From assembly GCA_030272585.1 (NCBI GenBank), contig BSYQ01000010.1, positions 2,046,001 to 2,110,000 of the forward strand: DNA of 64,000 bases. The letters run 5' to 3'. The notes below the pieces were generated by a model, which saw nothing but the letters and a program-made list of their open reading frames with translations, ran no database searches and had not been told where the DNA came from. Below, in pieces: positions 1 to 13,900 of this stretch; position 1 is the stretch's first letter; every line of letters starts with the position of its first letter. Source of the stretch: Bryopsis sp. KO-2023 (Eukaryota > Chlorophyta > Ulvophyceae > Bryopsidales > Bryopsidaceae). The translations under genes were made by a program, and so were the position numbers.

Positions 1-3000
1 GGCAAGTGTGCTCGACAGGTGTGGAGCACCACCAAGAGGTGCCCTGTGTGCTCGGGGGAAATGATGAAAAAACCCAAAATTTTCCGCCCTCCCAGATACC
101 AGTGATTAAAACAAGGGAAGAGAAAAAAGGAAAAAAAAACCAAAAAACAAAAGAGAAAAATGCCCCCGTTTTTTCCGGTTTTTCGTTGTTTTTTTGTTGT
201 TTTTTTTTTCCGGTAAAAGAGAGAGATTAAGAAATTGAGATTTCATGGCACAATGAGATTGTGCATGTGGGTTCATTATGAGAATGAATTTGGGGGGTTG
301 GGGTAGGGATGGGTTGTGACTGTGCGTCAGGTGGTTTTTCTATAAATAGATATGAATATAAGTATAGGTGTGGGGGCAAAATGTGAAAAAACGTATTATG
401 TGCTCTGTTTGGCTGATTTGTGAAACGAAGATATATTTGAGTTGGGCGTTCGTCTTTTTTTTCCCCTTTTTTTCTTTTGGAGGGTAAAAAAAAAAAAAGA
501 AAAAAAAGGGGGAATTGGGAGGAAGTCCACAAGAATGTTTTTCAAGAATGCATCTTTAATCAAAAAAAAAAAGAAAGGGAGTGGGAAGAAGAAACAAAAA
601 AATGAGCAGTGTTCGTTAAGTTCGATCAGAGCAAAAAAAAAAAAAGTGGTTTTATCATAAAAAAAATTGAAGAGAATTTTTCAAGGCCTTCAAAGAAAAA
701 AAAAAAAGAAAAAAAGGTGAACAAGAGCCGAAAAGAAAGTTAAAAAAAAAAAAGAAAGAAAAAATCTGTTGGACACAGTGAGAGAGAAAATGGAAAAAAA
801 CAGTTGAAAAAAAAATATGGAAAATATGGAAAAGAAAAAGAAATGGCTGCCTGGACTGAATTATCTATCATTTTGGGGGTTTATTTATATATATATATAT
901 ACATATATGTGCATACACATAGCAATATCAAGAATGAGTGTTTTTTTAATTGCATTTGATGCTTTTGTTTTCGACATGTTTCTATTTGGGGTTATTTTTT
1001 GGGGATGTTTTGTTGTTTTTTTCTTTACCCTTTACCCTTTCCTCTCTTGGGAGGGAAATGCAGGGGTGGAGGGCAAGAAAAAAAAAGAAAAAGAACAAGA
1101 AGACTACATTGAGTGTTTTTTTTTTGTGTTTGTTGGCATGGTGAAATTTCAGCCACAGCCGAAAGTTACTTCGAAAGTTACTTTTTTTGGGGGGAAAAAA
1201 AACAAGAAGGGAAAAAAAAAAATGGGAGTTTATGAGGGCAACGATCGTTTTATTAGGAAATAATGCAATGTTTCGGAGAAAAGGGGGGGGGGGGGGGGAG
1301 AGAGAGTCTGTGGCAAAAAATTATGTAAACCCGTTTGCCCGTTCCCCCCCCCCCCCCCCCTTCCTTTACGAAAAGCGATTTCCTGTTTCTTGAAACCTTT
1401 CGTTTGTGTGTGTGTTTTTTGGAGAAATAATTTTTGTTTTTTCCTTTTTTTTTTTAAGAGGGGGGTGGTTTTTGGCAATGTTGGGGAATGGGCTTGTCAT
1501 TTGTTGGGTTGATGAAGAAATTATGCTGCATTTGAAAACAATGGGGTGATTTTTTTTTCTTTATTGAGCAACCTTTTTTTTGGGAGGTTGCTTTTTTTTG
1601 ACAGATATATCTGTATATATTTACGTTTTATTTTTTGGGGCGGGAGTTTTATTGTTACTTTACGAGGATGGTTCAGTTCAATCTTGCTTACCGAAAAACA
1701 AGTGCTTCTGTGTGCCGGTTTTTCCCTCTTTTTTTTTTTGGAATTTATCGGTGTTTTCTTCAAATATGATTTGCATCGTGGTCCAAAAAAAAAAAATCAA
1801 GGGAAGGCATCAGATTAAAAAAAAAAAAAAGGAAGTGGTGCTGCCCTTTAAAAAAACAAGAACGTATCCAGTTACTGGGATGTTTCTTTTTTTTTTTTTT
1901 TACTGGGTGTGTTTTTAATTGCATGTAAGGGGTTTGGAAAGGAAAAAAAAACCGCTAGCCCTGTTGTTTTTATCACAACTGTTTATAAAACAAAACAGGG
2001 GGAAATGTAAGGCCAGAAAAAATATGATTGTCAAATTTCGCGTGTTGATGAAATAAGACGTGATATCAATGGTTGGTTCAATGGTGAGATTTCAAATTCC
2101 CAAGCAAAAAAATCAGGTAGAAAAAACAAAAAAATAGGCATATATGTGCGGAGAAACAAAAAAAAAAGATTTTTTTTGTCCCTTTGCAAGATGCTTTTTT
2201 CACAACATGATGAGCTGGCAGGCAGGTAGGCTTGCAATATATTTCTTGAAAAAAACGTTTATTTAACTTTTTCGGAATATATATTGCATGATTCGGGGGC
2301 AACGGAGCCACGGCAAAAATACGAACAAGAAAAAAAAATCAACAATTATCCAATCTCGTAGTTCAAAATCATGGGTAAATCTGGGGCATGACATTTTGCA
2401 CTTTTTCAAATATTCACTAATTTTGGGGGGGAAAAACCCCAGCCATTCCTGCTATGATCGATTTTGGGAAAAAAAAGGGGGAGGGGGGATGATGCCACGG
2501 TATGTTTTTTTTTTTTGCTTTTTTGGGAGGAAGCCTTAGCAGAATCGACAAACGGAACATCCCTGGGGAGTTTTTTTTTGTTGCCCTTCTTGATGGGTTT
2601 TTTCTTTTGACGGGATGAATGAATGCAAGGTTGGGTTCTTTCCCTTTCTGGCTTCCCTTTCCATTCCTTCCGTAATTATATATATATATATATAACAATT
2701 CCGGAAGGGCAGGGGGGGGGGGATTGTATTGACATTAGCCCTTTCTGTTGGGGGGGGAAATTTGAAACATGCATCAAGTTCTCCAAGTGTAATCTTAGTC
2801 GATTGTGCGATGTTACAACAACAAGAAGTTGAAAACGAAGAAGAAAAGAAAAAGAGAATCGCAAAAAGAAAAGAAAAAGAGAATCGCAAAAAGAAAAGAA
2901 AAAGAGAATCGCAAAAAGAACAAAAAAAAGGGGGGGGGGGAAAGAAGGTATTCTGACATAGCATATCACATCTTTGAATGGCTTCGGAGTTTGGAGTGAG

Positions 3001-3850
3001 TTTTTTTTTTTTTCCCTTTTTTTTTGTTTCAATGGCTGGAGGACTGGCAATGGGATAATAAAAGAAAAGACCCAGTGAAAAAAAGTAAATGTTGGAAGTG
3101 ATTTAGGGCAGACATCATACTTTTTATAACGCACCGTTTGCAAGGAAGTGGTGGGATTGCTTGTGACCTATCCGTTTTTTTAATGATTCCAAATTCTCAA
3201 AACAGAAGAAAAAAGAAACCAGCTGATTGATGCATGGCTTTACAAGGAACAGGATTTTCTTTCATTTTGCACCCGTCCAAAAGAAAAAACCAAGTGCAGC
3301 TGGATAGAATCACATATACATATATTACACATATATATATATATATATATTACATGGTGTTTGCAAAAAATCCCAAAAGCATCTGGGAAAAAAAAATTGC
3401 CAAGCAGGATGGATGTGAATGTAATTGAGTAGGTTCAGTGGGGGATCTGCCTTGCATGATGGATGATGCATTTGTTGCTTGTGTATTTTGTGTATTTTTC
3501 TTTAAAAATTTTATATTGATGTGGCACATCAAGGAACAATACAAACTCAAAAAAAAGGTCGTGTCCTGTAATAGATTTTTGCCACCTCTCTCCAAAACCT
3601 AAAATTAGTTCCGATGCCATTCTTTGTTGGATATATTATGTTTTGTTTTGTTTTGTGGCAAATATTTGGCCCCAATTGGCAAATCCCTGCGAAAAAAACA
3701 GGTTTGGCAACAAGCAGTTCGAGCCAAAAAAATATAATGAATAATAATATGATCAGAAACTGTTCGAAACAAAACGAAACAAATTTCAATGGACACATCA
3801 TGGACATCGTGAAAATTTTCTTAACATGAACCACAATCACAAGGCTTTCA
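1..3850. other. Homopolymer-rich stretch, no gene recognised
   Basis: Long A and T runs with many G-runs on the + strand (for example near 1285, 2430, 2716, 2745 and 2930) and only one long C-run (about 1336-1359). All open frames are Lys/Phe/Gly low-complexity translations of these runs and show no domain. G-runs on the sense strand are typical of introns elsewhere in this window, so this may be intron or 3' flank of a + strand gene lying to the left. That is inference. Confidence 0.6.
2853..2921. repeat. 25-bp purine tandem repeat, about 3 copies
   Basis: The unit gagaatcgcaaaaagaaaag plus aaaaa is repeated about three times inside a purine tract. It gives Lys/Glu/Arg-rich translations in the overlapping frames and looks like simple tandem expansion. 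Confidence 0.75.
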
Positions 3851-6800
3851 TTCCCCCTCTTTTTTTCTTTTCTGCTTTTTTTAAATTTCAAATGTGAAGT
3901 GATTTAAAAAAACATGCCAATTCCGAAAGTCAACCAGTAAATCAATCCCAGCAGTGCCAAACATCCATTAACTTTCTTTTTTCTTTTTTCCTTTTTTTTA
4001 AAACCCCCACTTCTTTTTTCCCCCTTTGTGTCTTTGTCAATCCTCTATTTGTATTGCCACAACAAAGAACACACCTTTTTTTTTTTTTAAACCCCGAAAT
4101 AAACCTCCCCAACCTCCCCAACATCCCCAAATCCATGTAAAAATTCCTCATTTGAACACATACGTGGTCATAAAACCAAAAAAAAAAAAAACGTCCTCAT
4201 AATCATGAAGGATCACCCGCCAGCACAAATCATATACTTTGCTGATTTTTTTTTTCATTGTGGATGCCTTTTTTTGCCTAATGTAGACACATAAACAGAT
4301 ATCGTTCCTTTTTTTTTCCCTCTGAAATATATATAATGTTTTAAACCATCACAGATACTTTTTCTGATTTTTTTTCCCCCTTCCACGTCAATTTTTTTTT
4401 TTTCGACTGTTCATCGTCTTATAGAGCTCAACCCGTTGGGTTCCATTTTCCCCTTTAAATTGGCATCCCATTCCATTCCATTTTTTTTTTTTTTTTTTTT
4501 GCACTCTTTCATTCTGTGATCCATCACTCCATCACATAAATATGCCAAAAAAAAAAAAAAAAGAAAAAAAAAAAACACGAAACAGCAAGCAACATCCCAT
4601 GGCTGAGTCCTCGACCCAAATATACTTTTATTTGCAATATATATATAATCCTCAAAAAAAAAAAGCTGCCATTTAGGAAAAACACGACAGAAGGTGTACC
4701 CAGATTCAAATGTGCATGAGGTCAATCCCAAAAAAAAACATCACTGGCCATTTTTCTCAAAAAAAAAAAGTCAAATCTACCTACCAAAACAAATTGAAAA
4801 AAAAAAACAAAACTAGTAAAGAACTGCACCAAAAATATTTGGTGCCCCATGTCTACCAAAAACAAATCCCCAATCATCCACCAACCCCCAAAAAATCCAA
4901 ATAAGGCATGGGAAAATTTTTTCTTCAAAAAAAAAAAAGAACACTCACTCACTCAGCACGAAGAAAAAAAATAAAAACAAATTAAATGTGTGGCAAAAAG
5001 AAAATTCTTAAGAAACTGCTGGTGAGTGGGTTCATTTTTTTTTTCCTTTCTTTTTTTTTTTCCTCCCCTTTTTTGTTTTTTTTTCGAGTATACAGCAGAT
5101 TCTCAAAATTTGTCCTCCCTACACACATCTGCCCCAAACTTCATAAAAAAGAAGCAAAGGGCATTTCGCGGTTGGGTCAGTCTTTCACAACCCCCCCCCC
5201 CCCCCCCCCCCCCCCTTCTTCCAATGGCCTGATATTTGACTAATCCCTCATTGCACCGTGAGTTTTGGCCAAAATTGGATGATGGTTCCACATTACCACT
5301 TCCCAACCCTGTCCTTGAAAAAAAAACACCCAGTCAAACCATGCGGAATCCCCACATATCAATCGGCAGACATCAAAATACAAGAAACAGGGATGGGCTG
5401 TAATAATGCCGGACCAGAAATAAGGTTCCTTTTTCTCTTTTTTTTTTTTCGTGCTCCCCCCCCCCACCTCCTTTGACGGATTCTTTATAGCCAAAGGAGA
5501 CAAAAAGAAAAAAAAGATCAGCAAGTATTGCAATAATACAAAACGTAAAAAATCAGGCACAGCCAACGTCGAGCAATGGCAAAGCCATCATGTCGATTGT
5601 TTTGAAACTGAAAGGACCAGCATCGTGTATTCTAAATATATATCTTTTTTTTCCTTCCTCCTGAAGGTTTTTCCCCCCGCCCCCAAAAGCATGTCGAATG
5701 AAATCTATAATTTTTTTTTCCTCTCGCTCTCGTTGCCCCTCCTTTTCATTTGTTGCGAAAAAAAAAAAAAAACGAAAAACGTTTTTTTTAAATCCCCCAG
5801 GGAGAACGAGCCGGAAGGAAAAAAAAAAAAACGAAATCAAAAAACATGGTTCAACTAAAGAACTATGTTGCTGCTCCATCATGCATTTAGTTTTCTTTTT
5901 TTTCTCTCTCTTTTCCCCCCCCCTTTTTTTTTATAAAGTTGTTGTTGCTTCAGGTTCCCACCCCACCCACATATATACTTTTTAAAATGAAATCAAACTG
6001 TACTCTCAATACTAAAAATGCAAAGCGAAAAAAAAAACACAAAAGAAAACGAAAGGAAAGACAAACGAAATATAGAACGATTACGATATATCTTCTTTTT
6101 TTTTCCCCCTCCCCAAATTAAACACCAAAAAAAAAAAAACACAAGGGAGAACCATCCCTTGTGGATACATATCGTCCCTGTGCAACATGCAAATCTTTTC
6201 TTTCTTTCTTTTTTTCCAACCCCTCTTTTTTCAGTTATCTTTTTTTTTTTTCGAGGGTAACTTGTAGAGAAGAGAAGAAGAAGAAGCAATCCTGTACGCA
6301 TGCTCGGTAAAATATTTCTCCCAGAGCGCACAGGCAAATCAAAGAAAAAAAATATCGGGCAGAGAAATATTTCCCTTTCGAATAAAGCCCCCCTCCCTCC
6401 CTCCCACCCACCTCATGATGCTGAGATAAACTTTTTCTCCCCAATCCCCTCTCCTCTTTTTCTCCCCCAATTTTTCCCTGATCATTCCTTTTTTTTTTTC
6501 CTCCTTTTTCTCCTTCTTCTTCCCTCTCTCTTTCTTTTTCTTTTTCTCCCTTTTTTTTTTTTTTTTTAGAAAAAGAAAAAGAAAAAGAAAGAAACCAAGT
6601 AATCTTATAGAAAGAAAACACATGCCACAGCGAACGATCTAGGGACAGCACACACACACACACACAAACCTTATTCAACCTCCAGTTGAAAAGGATTTCG
6701 ACCCTTTGTGCATATCCCCTTCCAACCCCAAACACACCCATCCCCAAACAATCAATCCAGCAAATATAGCTTTCCCCTATATGATTTTCTAGACTATTTC

Positions 6801-7314
6801 TTTTCTTTTCCTTTTTGTTTCCAACCAGCAGTTCCCCGCTTGTTTTCTTACCTTCCCTTTCTTTTGTTGATGCATGTGGCAATACATAAACTCTAAAATT
6901 CTACCCCCCCCCCCCCCTCCAATTCCCCACACCCCGCCCAAATTCTAACATCCACATGGCACAATATTTTCGTATCTTGTAATCTTGGGGCTGTTTAGTT
7001 TTCATCTTTTTTTTGTCCCCCTTTTCCCGCTCCATTCCCACAAGTTTCACAAACTCAGAATGTCCAGGAGAAAAAAAATTTTAGTTCTCATCTTTTTTTT
7101 TCAGTTTTTGCTACTGTTGTTGATGCATTTCTCATAGCGAGCGATGCATTTCTCAAAGAACCCCATACGTATGTATAAATATCTATGGATCTCACTCTCG
7201 ATCTCACACTTTTGTTTTTTTTGTTTCATGTCCTTCCTTGATAGAGTATTTTCTCTCTCACTCTTTTTTGTTTTTCCCCTTTCCTTTTTAAACCCTTTGA
7301 AACTACTCCCCCGC
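3851..7314. other. Homopolymer-rich 3' flank of the transporter gene, no gene recognised
   Basis: A/T runs mixed with C-runs on the + strand (about 5190-5215, 5458-5466, 5916, 6386-6408, 6903-6918), so the minus strand is G-run rich, as in the introns of the minus-strand transporter that ends at 7315. A (CA)n tract lies near 6651-6664. No exon-like segment with a conserved motif was seen. Probably untranslated or intergenic sequence. Confidence 0.55.
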
Positions 7315-10175
7315 TCAACTCAGTTGCTTGAGTAATTCCTGCACAGCAGTCCAAGTTCCGGACACCGCACAGAACCCACCCAGCGCCAGCACCAAATAAT
7401 TCAAGTATTTTTCGTTGGTTTCCAGATCCTCGTCGAACAATTTCAAATGGCACAGCGCTGGAAACATGACGCTGACTGTGATCGTCAAAAAGCTCCCCAC
7501 GATGGACATCACCTGAGCGAAATACGGCACTTGAGTCGCCAGAAACAGAGCTCCCAGGCCGAGACCTGTCCGGTTCAATCTTGCGAGGTTTCCTGTGGGC
7601 CCTTTGATGCTGATCCCCAGGTGCTGTTCGACACCGCGAGCGACTGGCTCCAGAGTCAGAGCAAATTTCGTGAAGGGCGAAACCAGAATCAAAGATGTCG
7701 ACACCAAACTCAGAAGACCAGGGGGCAGGTTGAGAGTGACTTCCTCCATCGTTCCGGAGCCATACATGCAGTAGCCGGCGATACCTACACACAGACATAC
7801 GAACATGTCACGATCAGGCCAGAATCGCACTTCTGTTCCAACCACTGTCTTGTTTGCTGCATGAGAGAAAGCTTTTTTTTGTGTTTTTTCATGGTCGTAT
7901 ACCTTCTCCGGTCAAAATCCAGATACAGGGGTTCTGTATGTCGCTATGGAGGAAGAAAATATTGTTCCGGCATGGAGTTGATTTTGAAATGATTTGCCGA
8001 TCTTACCCATGGTTATGCATGTGGCTCCCACGATCATGTAAGTTTTATCCAGCATCGGACCGTATTCTTGCTTGTCTTTCATGGAGGCATAGATCGATGG
8101 AAACACGGCATGGCCAGCGAAAACAAAAGCGATCAGCCCGAAGGCGCTCGGCAAAGTGTCTCCATGAACTGCAACCGTGTCGGCAATCTGTTTCACACAC
8201 AAGAAAAAAGAAAAATTTGAAAAAAAATACCACACAGAGATGAGCAAAACTGAAAAGAATGGGGCATGTCGACAAGATGTTGAGCATCGCATGTTAGCAA
8301 AGTGCAACGAAAGAGTGAGCAGATTTTCTTTTTTATGTTCTTTCTTTTTATCCCCCTTCTCCAACTTTTTCCCTATTCGAGTTTCGATCGCTACCGAAAC
8401 GTGGAAACCACCACAGTCGTTGGAGATCCTCTACCATCTTCACAGCAAGAACAGGTGATTTTCCATGTAAACACCCCCCCTTTCTTTTCTTTTTTTTTTT
8501 TTTTTACCTGCATGCCACCATGGAAGAACTCGTAGGTGACGACTCCAGTCAGACCCAATGCAGAGAGCACACCGAATGCTCCCACGTAGGACAAGGAGCT
8601 CAGGTCGGTCAACCACGTGGTTGGGAGGAAGATTCCGGCACTCATGGCCATCAACTCTTCCCTGGAGGGCAGGCTCCTGTGGGGCATGAGCTGCTCCAGC
8701 AGCATTCGTAGATGATCTCCTTCCAGAATGAAGAAGAGAGCGCACGTCCCTATCAACTCAGCGTACAATATCTGCATGAACCATCAAAGTTTGAAAAGTG
8801 AGATTCTGTCGAAGTCGATCCAAGGGGTCTTTCGGAGTCGATCCAAGGGGGAAGCAAAAGTGCTTTTTTTTTTCTTCTAGTGTGTGTGGAGGAGGAGGTC
8901 GTCTGGGTTTTCTGTTGTGGTGGTGGTTAAATTCATTCTGAGAATTCTGAGAAGAGGAAAGCTCGTGTAGTGAGTTGGAAAGGAGCATGATTCAAATTAG
9001 CTTTCCACATTCAACCTTTTTCCACCAAAAAATCCAGAAAAAAAATGAGTACATCATGCATCGAATGATACTGTGAATCATTTGATGGATCGGCAAAGCG
9101 ATTCATTCACGTGGCCCCCAGAGTTTCGATTCGTTTCATTCGGCGAATTTTCTCGACGACTATATTTTCTTGCTCACCGTGGTGATAAACTTTCGACCTT
9201 CCGGCCCGAACGCTGCCTCCCCGATGTCCTCGTAGCTCTTCAACACTTTCCCCACGAAGGATTCTTTTGGACTGTCAGAAACCACTGACGTCGACGGCTC
9301 AGAGGTCGAAGCGACCGCGGGCGAATCACTTTCCAATTTCTCAGAAACGACTACAGCTTCCACGGTCACGGGGACATCCATGGACGCAGCATTGCTCGTC
9401 TCCTCAAGCTGTTTTCGCTTTGCTCGATAGGAATTCACTTCCTGGCACTTTATCAAGATCTTTCCCGTGTAGTTGGTGCACCCCCAGATGACGCCTAATA
9501 CACCCAGTGACGCCCAACCTCCCTGCGAAGGAAATCCGAAGGACGAGAGCGTTTGAGCGAACGGAAGCCGATTCGTTGTACAGAAACGGAGCACTCCGAC
9601 GTGGATCTCGGACGAGATTGAACAAAACAACCAACAAACAAGAAGCTACGACCACTGACTCATTCAGCAACCAATACCTCGTTGAGCGAGTACGGTATCG
9701 AAAGGAGTCCAACTCCCATCAAGATGTTCACCGCATTGAACAGAGCTTCTTGCGTGGAAGATCCTGCGCACCGAAAATCGCCCCTCTTACGAAAACTTGC
9801 AAGTAAAACAACCCTTGTGCTTCATTCAGAAACACTGCGAAGGCACCTCGACAAAAAATGCGAACATGGAATCAAGAACGTCGAGGTTGGAGCTTGTGCT
9901 CGAACAGACGAGGCCGTGGGATCCGTACCTTCGTCGTCGTCGCCTTCATGCTCGTCGTTGCTCGTCGGCAAAGGGAGCGTGGGTGGGACTCTCAATCCTT
10001 GCGCACGCAGAGGTGGGCACCTCGCTGGGCCGGGAGCATCCGACCCTGACACGCACTTGCACAGCGCGTCACCGCGACTCCTTCGAGCGACAACGCGCCC
10101 ACGCAGGAGCGGACTCCTGCTCCCCACCAATCGCGTACCCCCCTCCACACCCGACATCAAGAAAGACGATGGCAT
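7315..10175 (-). CDS. AVT-type amino acid transporter (AAAP/SLC32-36 family), six exons
   Basis: Likely a proton-coupled amino acid transporter of the vacuolar/vesicular AVT1 type, in an endomembrane. Predicted exons on the minus strand: 10175-9929, 9763-9678, 9522-9178, 8771-8508, 8187-8007 and 7784-7315. All introns are GT-AG and phases agree, giving 530 residues. Family hallmarks seen are NILMGVGLLSIPYSL, followed after a splice by NEGGWASLGVLG, which is the first transmembrane hairpin of AAAP proteins; FGPEGRKFIT joined to ILYAELIGTCALFFILEGD; GLIAFVFAGHAVFPSIYASM; and GYCMYG. About ten to eleven hydrophobic segments follow an acidic N-terminus of about 80 residues. The start at 10175 is the first ATG in the open N-terminal exon; this part is poorly conserved, so the start is the least certain point. 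Substrate cannot be read from sequence. Confidence 0.9.
8805..8850. repeat. 23-bp tandem duplication in transporter intron
   Basis: Two adjacent 23-bp copies sharing gtcgatccaagggg and differing at a few positions lie in the third intron of the transporter gene. Recent slippage or duplication; no function is suggested. Confidence 0.7.
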
Positions 10176-10644
10176 TTTTCCGTCGCTTTCTCGTTGATTA
10201 ACGTCTCAAGGTTTCCGTGCGTCTCGGTTTCTGCCCAGCTCTTTTCAGAAACTACGTAATTCTTTTGGATGGGGAAAATCACATACACTTCCAGCGGAAA
10301 GCGGGACTGTAGTAGGTCGAAGAATAAAAGCTCTCCTGTGAGCGCGTGGAGACGGAGGACGTGTGTCAAGATGGCGCGCCCGGTGCCTGTTTGTTGTTTT
10401 TTGTGCACGTTTCACGTGGGGGTCGCATGTGAATCTGTAAACACTCTGGTGGGGGTGCGAGCCGGTTGCCTCTTCTGAGGACCATTGCCGTACACCGACC
10501 CCCCTCCTTGGGAAATTCCAAGTCCAGTAGTTGAAACACGCGCCCGTTCCGTCCAAGGAACCCCGCTGTCCCATCTTTCAACCCCTCCCACAAACATTAT
10601 TTTTATTTTAGGAAAGAAAGAAAGCTTAGGAGTCTTTTTACACT
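10176..10644. other. Upstream region of the transporter gene
   Basis: Balanced base composition without homopolymer runs, unlike the left flank. Probably 5' UTR and promoter of the minus-strand transporter gene. Short open frames here show no domain. The element 1 target-site copy CACT ends this segment at 10641-10644. Confidence 0.4.
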
Positions 10645-10971
10645 TGTTGGACCGGGTAGAACACAAGTACTGAAAGACAGACATAAGAGCGTCACATCAA
10701 CAAATCCACACAACGGACACTCATTTCTAATGAAAGTACTACCACACGATTTGACTCTGAGAGCGATGTCAAATGTGTTGAATCGACTGGTCAGTGCGGG
10801 TGAGAGGCCCCATGGCAGTAGGGGTTTTACGTTAGAAGTACGAGGTATGAGTCAGTGGAGGAAGTGTGAGAGTTGAGTGAGTCGGGAAGGAAAGTCTGTG
10901 AACGGGAGTTCGGGGTTGTCTTTTTGTTGTAAGACTTTTTTTGCGGAAGGCTCGTTCTTCCAGTAACAACA
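10645..10971 (+). repeat. Element 1 left LTR
   Basis: 327 bp, TG...CA ends, matching 17708-18034 throughout by eye. The final A is also the A of the polyprotein ATG, so there is no untranslated leader between LTR and ORF. Confidence 0.93.
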
Positions 10972-13900
10972 TGGTTTCGGAGCGAACAGGGTGGATCCTG
11001 GCCTTTGGGGGCTTGGCTCTACTAGCCGGTATGTCGCTGCTGTTACAGCGACCACCGACGATATCAGATCAAAATCAGAGATAGGACTTTCCGGTTACGG
11101 TACCGTAAACCGTACCGTAACCCCACTCCGGTCACTTACGGTTACGGTAGTTACGGTCCGGACCGGAGTGGTTTTCGTGCTCGGAACCGGACCACCGTAC
11201 CACTCCGTACTGCTCCGGTACCGGACCGTACCGACCGTAACCACCGTACCAACCGTAAATAGTAACCCCCGCAGGGTCCCGAGAACCCAAAGGAACCCAA
11301 GGGGATTCGAACCCACGACCTTACAGACTACAGCCAAACGCTTTAACACTGAACCACACTACTTCACGATGATTTAGGGGCTACCGTAGCTATACCGTAC
11401 CTGTTCCGTACCGTAAAAACAACATATTACTCCGGTTACGGTACGGAGTTACGGCCGTAATACGGAACCGTAAACCGACCGTAACCGGACCGGACCGTAG
11501 CCGGACCAAAAATTTGGCCCAAGTCCTATCTCTGATCAAAATGCGGCGCCGGCAACACCAGCCGGAAGGGTGCCAGCAACGTATCCCCCATCACCTCCTC
11601 CATTCTCTACGCCTCACACGCCCAGAACGTCTCCACACGAGCTCTGGCAGAGGCTGATGTGGTCGATCAGACATCGACACTCACATCGTGCCCTACCCTC
11701 CCCTTCACCGAACCCCGCTGCTGCGTGGGACACCCTGGAGCTTGTGCAGCTTGCAGACAGGATGCACAAGCTCTGGGGTGTCCTGCGGGGATCCAACGCC
11801 AACCTGGTCGGAGCAGGGATCGCCTCCTCGCTTCTGCTGGGGTACCTACTGAAGTTCCTCGACAAAGGTTCTGCATGGTTACGGCGGCGTAGAACAGAGA
11901 CGGCGATGAGAAGGGAAGTCCTGGAGCTCGGGAGTGCGGCGCCTGCGGCTTCAGTTTCGACGGAGGGATCAGCTACGTTGGACAGACTTCGGCGGCTGCA
12001 ACAAACGGAGGAGGAGACAGAGTTGGAGTTCTTGCAGCGGTTTTTCCTGATGTTCTTAAACACGGGACAAGCGGCGGAGGTGGAAGAGGAGAAAAAAGCG
12101 GTCAAGCTACTCGTGGCCCGGTTACCGGGGAGGGTGTTGAGCCGCGTCGTGTTGGAAACAGAGTTCGAAAAACTGACCTTCAGCGGACTTCGGGAGCTTT
12201 TGGATCGAATGAAGAGGAGGACGGAATACAGGGAAGCAGTTCTCGCGGAAGTAAAGAAGGAGGAGGAGGGAAAGGCAGAAGTGAAAGTGGATGCTAAAGC
12301 AGAACCTAAGGTGGGGACGAAAGTTTTGGTGGCGGACAGGCCACCTACTCGGACGGGAGAGATTCCGTACTGCCAGTTTTGCGGGCGGAAGGGGCACTGG
12401 GAAGCGCAGTGCCGGACGAAGAGGAGAGCGCAGGTGGCGAGTGTGGAAGAGGATGCTTTCGGCGAGCTGCTGGAGGCAATACAGCACGAGCAGCCGTCGT
12501 CGTCGTGCCATTCGGTCGCAGCAGGAACGCCCGCCGGAGATACGGTGCGAAAACAACTTCGGGTGAAACTCAGGCTGGAAGGAGAACAGGGAGGGAGTAA
12601 CCACCTTTTCGAAGCGTTGGTCGACAGCGGAAGTGGATGCTCCATCATGCCATGGAAGGTATGTCAAAGGCACGGATGGGTAGTCGCTCCTCCGAAAGGA
12701 GTGCTAACGCTGACCGGGTTCAATGGAAGCAAGGAGAGCGTGCGAGGGACGGTGACGCTCGACGTCAAAGTAGGACCGTGGGAGGGGAAGGAAGTATTTT
12801 TGGTTTCGGAAAACACATCCCAGATTATTCTGGGCGTCCCCCTCCTCGCACACCTTTCCCTCACCGTCGACTGCGCTCGCAACTGCCTCTGGGGCAAGAA
12901 CGGAACGTCCATCCCTTGCCACGCAGTCATGAAGGTAGGGGAGAAGTCGGGAGAGTTAGAGCGGGGTGTGGTTCGAGTGCTGCAAGACCCCCTCACGAAA
13001 AAAGGACGCAGGATTCGTTTAGTGGGAAAGGATGGGGAGTTTCGGTTACCCCTGGGTTCGTCGTTGGTTCTGGGACCCTACGCGATTAAAACGGTTGTTC
13101 TTCCTTTTCGAATTACTGGGCCTGGCCTGTTTTCGTTAATGGCCATAGGACAACCCCACAACCTCCTTCACTCTGTGACGACGAACTCCGACGGAAGAGT
13201 TCGACTCACGCTGTATAACGCCCAGTTGGAGGCGAGGATGCTTACTGCAAAACTGTGTTTGGTTAGCTTCAGGGTGGCTGAGGGAACGCCGGTGGTGATA
13301 GAGGAAGGAGGAGCAGAGGAGGAATGTGTCGAACGGGAGGAGGATGGTTTACTGCCCCATGGTTTGGATCTCAGAGAGAAGGAGGAAGTGGAACCTGAGG
13401 AGGAGGGGTGTTTTGGGATTGAAAAGAAGGGAGATGGAGGATGTCAAACAGTTTCTTTTCCACCACAGGAAGTGGAATCTGAGGAGGGGGGGTGTTCTGG
13501 AATAGAAAAACAGGGAGATGGAGGATGTAAAAAGGTTTCTTTTCCACCACCAAAGAATGACTGTGGGTCACTGGAAGTGTTTGACAGAACCAGTGGTTCG
13601 AAGGGCAGTTGGGGCACAATGCAGTCGAATCAGGACTGTGTTTCACAAACAGGCCAGCTTGCATCTGTTGGACAGCAGTTGAGCCCAGAGGGGGACAGTA
13701 GAGTACTATCGAATTCTGCCCAAAACAGGGATATACCGACCATCAGTTCCGACTCTGGAGAACAGCATCTCAGTTCAGGGGATGGGTGTGTGTTACGGAG
13801 TTCAACAACACAGAACAGTGAGGCTGTAGCTACTGAGAATCCAACAAACAGTGCAACACTGAGGAAGAGCCAGAGCACAGCCTCTCTCACAGAACTGGAT

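Noticed and set aside
6235-6882. 215-codon minus ORF in the left flank
   Set aside because: The translation is mostly Lys/Glu/Gly/Phe runs from homopolymers and shows no domain.
11614-12648. 344-codon minus-strand ORF inside element 1
   Set aside because: It is antisense to the gag/protease coding region and has no domain; a shadow of the polyprotein frame.
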